Positions 32,660 to 34,110 of a DNA stretch of 34,110 nt are shown here, in pieces; the first letter of the stretch is position 1; each line of letters begins with the position of its first letter. The stretch spans positions 1-34,110 of the forward strand of contig CAMYIE010000009.1 of the NCBI GenBank assembly GCA_947258405.1, given 5' to 3'. Position numbers and translations under genes: made by a program. The stretch is from an uncultured Eudoraea sp. GTDB lineage: Bacteria; Bacteroidota; Bacteroidia; Flavobacteriales; Flavobacteriaceae. The notes beneath the pieces are model-generated. The model was given only the letters and a program-made list of their open reading frames with translations, ran no database searches and had not been told where the DNA came from.

Positions 32660-33403
32660 ATGAATCAAAAGCTAAAACTTGCTTTAGTGCTCTTCTTCCT
32701 CGGTTTCACAGGCGTGTTGTCCTTATTAACAACGGAGCTCCCCCTGCCTGGCGTAGCCAGGGAATTATTGAGTCAGTTGTATACCAATGGTCAGATCAAA
32801 GGATTACTGTTGGTAAATCCTATTCTTTTTTTAATCCTGGGAATACTACTTGGAATTTTTACCCATAAGCAAATCGGACTCAGTCTGCCGGTAATAGAAG
32901 CCTTGCTCTCCAATAAAAAATTACCTTATATATACCCCTTGTTGATCATTGGAGTCGGCGGAGGTCTTTTTACAGGCTTGATCATAATCCTAAGTACACT
33001 ATTCTTCCAACCCTTTTTACCAGCAGAATTTCTTCAGATTGGGGCTTATTTCAGGCCTAATATGGCAGTGCGTTTGCTCTATGGAGGTTTTACAGAAGAG
33101 ATCATCGTTAGATTTGGGCTGATGACCGCAGGTATCTGGTTGCTTTTTCGTGTTATTAAGCGTAAACCAACTTATATATATTGGATCGGGATTCTTTTTT
33201 CATCCTTGCTCTTTGCACTTATGCACTTACCGATGGTCTACGCTATGATTGGGCAACCAAGCCCAATGGTATTCGGATATATCATGCTGACCAATACCAT
33301 GGGAGGTATTGTATTTGGCTGGCTCTATTGGAGGAAAGGCCTGGAAACAGCCATGCTGGCCCATATGATCACCCATGTCGTCCTTATCGTAGGCCAGGTA
33401 TGA
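32660..33403 (+). CDS. CPBP-family intramembrane metalloprotease
   Basis: 247 aa, about seven membrane helices. CPBP motifs: E146-E147-I-I-V-R151 (GGFTEEIIVRFG), H189 in FALMHLPMVY, and H235 in LAHMITHVV. The remaining features match the Abi/CAAX protease group. Purine-rich AAAGAGGGGG lies upstream of the ATG. Second such protein in the window after 26984; the two are not close copies. Confidence 0.92.
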   Translation: MNQKLKLALVLFFLGFTGVLSLLTTELPLPGVARELLSQLYTNGQIKGLLLVNPILFLILGILLGIFTHKQIGLSLPVIEALLSNKKLPYIYPLLIIGVGGGLFTGLIIILSTLFFQPFLPAEFLQIGAYFRPNMAVRLLYGGFTEEIIVRFGLMTAGIWLLFRVIKRKPTYIYWIGILFSSLLFALMHLPMVYAMIGQPSPMVFGYIMLTNTMGGIVFGWLYWRKGLETAMLAHMITHVVLIVGQV

Positions 33404-33613
33404 AATTCGGCTCCAAAGTGACGGGGTCTGTTCTATCGAACTTCCTGACTTAAGCACACCTTGAGATCTTAGGGAATTACTTTTTAAAACAAAGCCTATT
33501 GGCCTATAGACCCTTTGCGAAAATGAGCGCAATAGCTTCGCGATACCTGTGACCGAAAAATTTTCTACTTTTAGATCTAAACCCACTATCGATAATCACC
33601 AATAAAAGTAAAT

Positions 33614-34110
33614 ATGAGAAAACTATGCTACACAGGCCTATTGCTGGGAGTAATAGGCTGTGGTATAAATGATAAGGAAGTTGTCCTTGATCCTGTTGCC
33701 ATTCCGCAACCAGATTTCAGTCTGACTACCGACCAGACACACAATAAGTTCAGCAGCGCTATCCCTCCGGCAATCCGGGTTCCGGATGGAAGTGTGATTG
33801 AAGTTTTTACTCATGAAGCCACCGGCGGGCAATTGAATATCGAATCAACGGAAGATGACATACTTCAATTGGACATGGACAAAGTGCATACCCTCACGGG
33901 ACCAGTCTACGTGGAAGGAGCAGAACCAGGTGATGTATTGGCAGTTGAGTTGCTCGACCTTGAACCGGGAGACTGGGGATGGACCGACCTGGGCCCCGGA
34001 TTTGGCTTTTTACCCAACGAAATGGAGAAATCGCTTTTTAAAACTTATAAACTGAATAAGGAAACGAATTCGGTGCAGTTTTCCGATGGCATCAGTATCC
34101 CGCTTCGCCC
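33614..34110 (+). CDS. Acetamidase/formamidase-family lipoprotein, 3' end outside window
   Basis: 165 complete codons are visible. Lipobox VIGC (Cys16). The mature part begins with linker PVAIPQPDFSLTTDQTHNKF, then the FmdA/AmdA-like beta region: SSAIPPAIRVPDGSVIEVFT, LTGPVYVEGAEPGDVLAVEL and GDWGWTDLGPGFGFLP. These match the N-terminal part of acetamidase/formamidase enzymes, which hydrolyse formamide or acetamide to ammonia and the acid. Lipidated family members occur in Bacteroidota. The rest, with further catalytic residues, lies beyond the window. Confidence 0.88.
   Translation, partial: MRKLCYTGLLLGVIGCGINDKEVVLDPVAIPQPDFSLTTDQTHNKFSSAIPPAIRVPDGSVIEVFTHEATGGQLNIESTEDDILQLDMDKVHTLTGPVYVEGAEPGDVLAVELLDLEPGDWGWTDLGPGFGFLPNEMEKSLFKTYKLNKETNSVQFSDGISIPLR

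Overview
The window looks like chromosome from a member of the Bacteroidota, most likely Flavobacteriaceae. The signs are a Y_Y_Y-type sensor kinase with two-component propeller repeats, DUF5916 and DUF6090 proteins, many lipoproteins with short lipoboxes, TAnnTTTG-type -7 promoter boxes, few Shine-Dalgarno sequences and moderate GC. No tRNA, rRNA, CRISPR array or insertion sequence was found.

Layout. 1-2620 (minus) is a large periplasmic-propeller sensor kinase that runs off the left edge at its histidine-kinase H-box and is interrupted by one in-frame TAG. 2621-3332 is AT-rich and nearly empty, with two copies of a 13-bp palindrome and one possible 30-aa ORF. 3333-6061 (minus) is a pair of exported proteins, the second a PQQ-like propeller. 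6205-8997 (minus) is the three-gene proton-translocating transhydrogenase operon pntAA-pntAB-pntB. 9255-13685 is a lipoprotein serine hydrolase facing a 1093-aa Asp-box propeller protein; their stop codons abut.

13950-17807 is the most unusual part. It holds a small HTH protein, a divergent phage-repressor-like protein, an internally duplicated membrane protein, a small lipoprotein made mostly of four copies of VDKTKVRSSNS, and a second membrane protein with a single copy of the same membrane domain. The last three genes are AT-richer than their neighbours. I propose a candidate signal-peptide, pheromone or surface-repeat system: repeat lipoprotein plus two related 4-TM-domain proteins, perhaps with the two regulators.

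17928-20083 (plus) is an alanine-dehydrogenase-like protein that lacks the canonical catalytic His, a coupled small membrane-anchored protein and a lipoprotein ecotin with Arg at P1. 20152-25400 holds a GNAT acetyltransferase with a non-ATG start, a lipoprotein, a DUF5916 protein and an alpha/beta hydrolase. Between them lie low-complexity polypyrimidine repeats and short 3' remnants of lost genes.

25408-33403 is a loose set of mostly plus-strand accessory genes: DUF6090, a SnoaL-like lipoprotein, two CPBP proteases, two SAM methyltransferases, an MDR oxidoreductase, a RibD/DHFR-like reductase, DinB and a RimJ-type GNAT. The window ends inside an acetamidase/formamidase-family lipoprotein.
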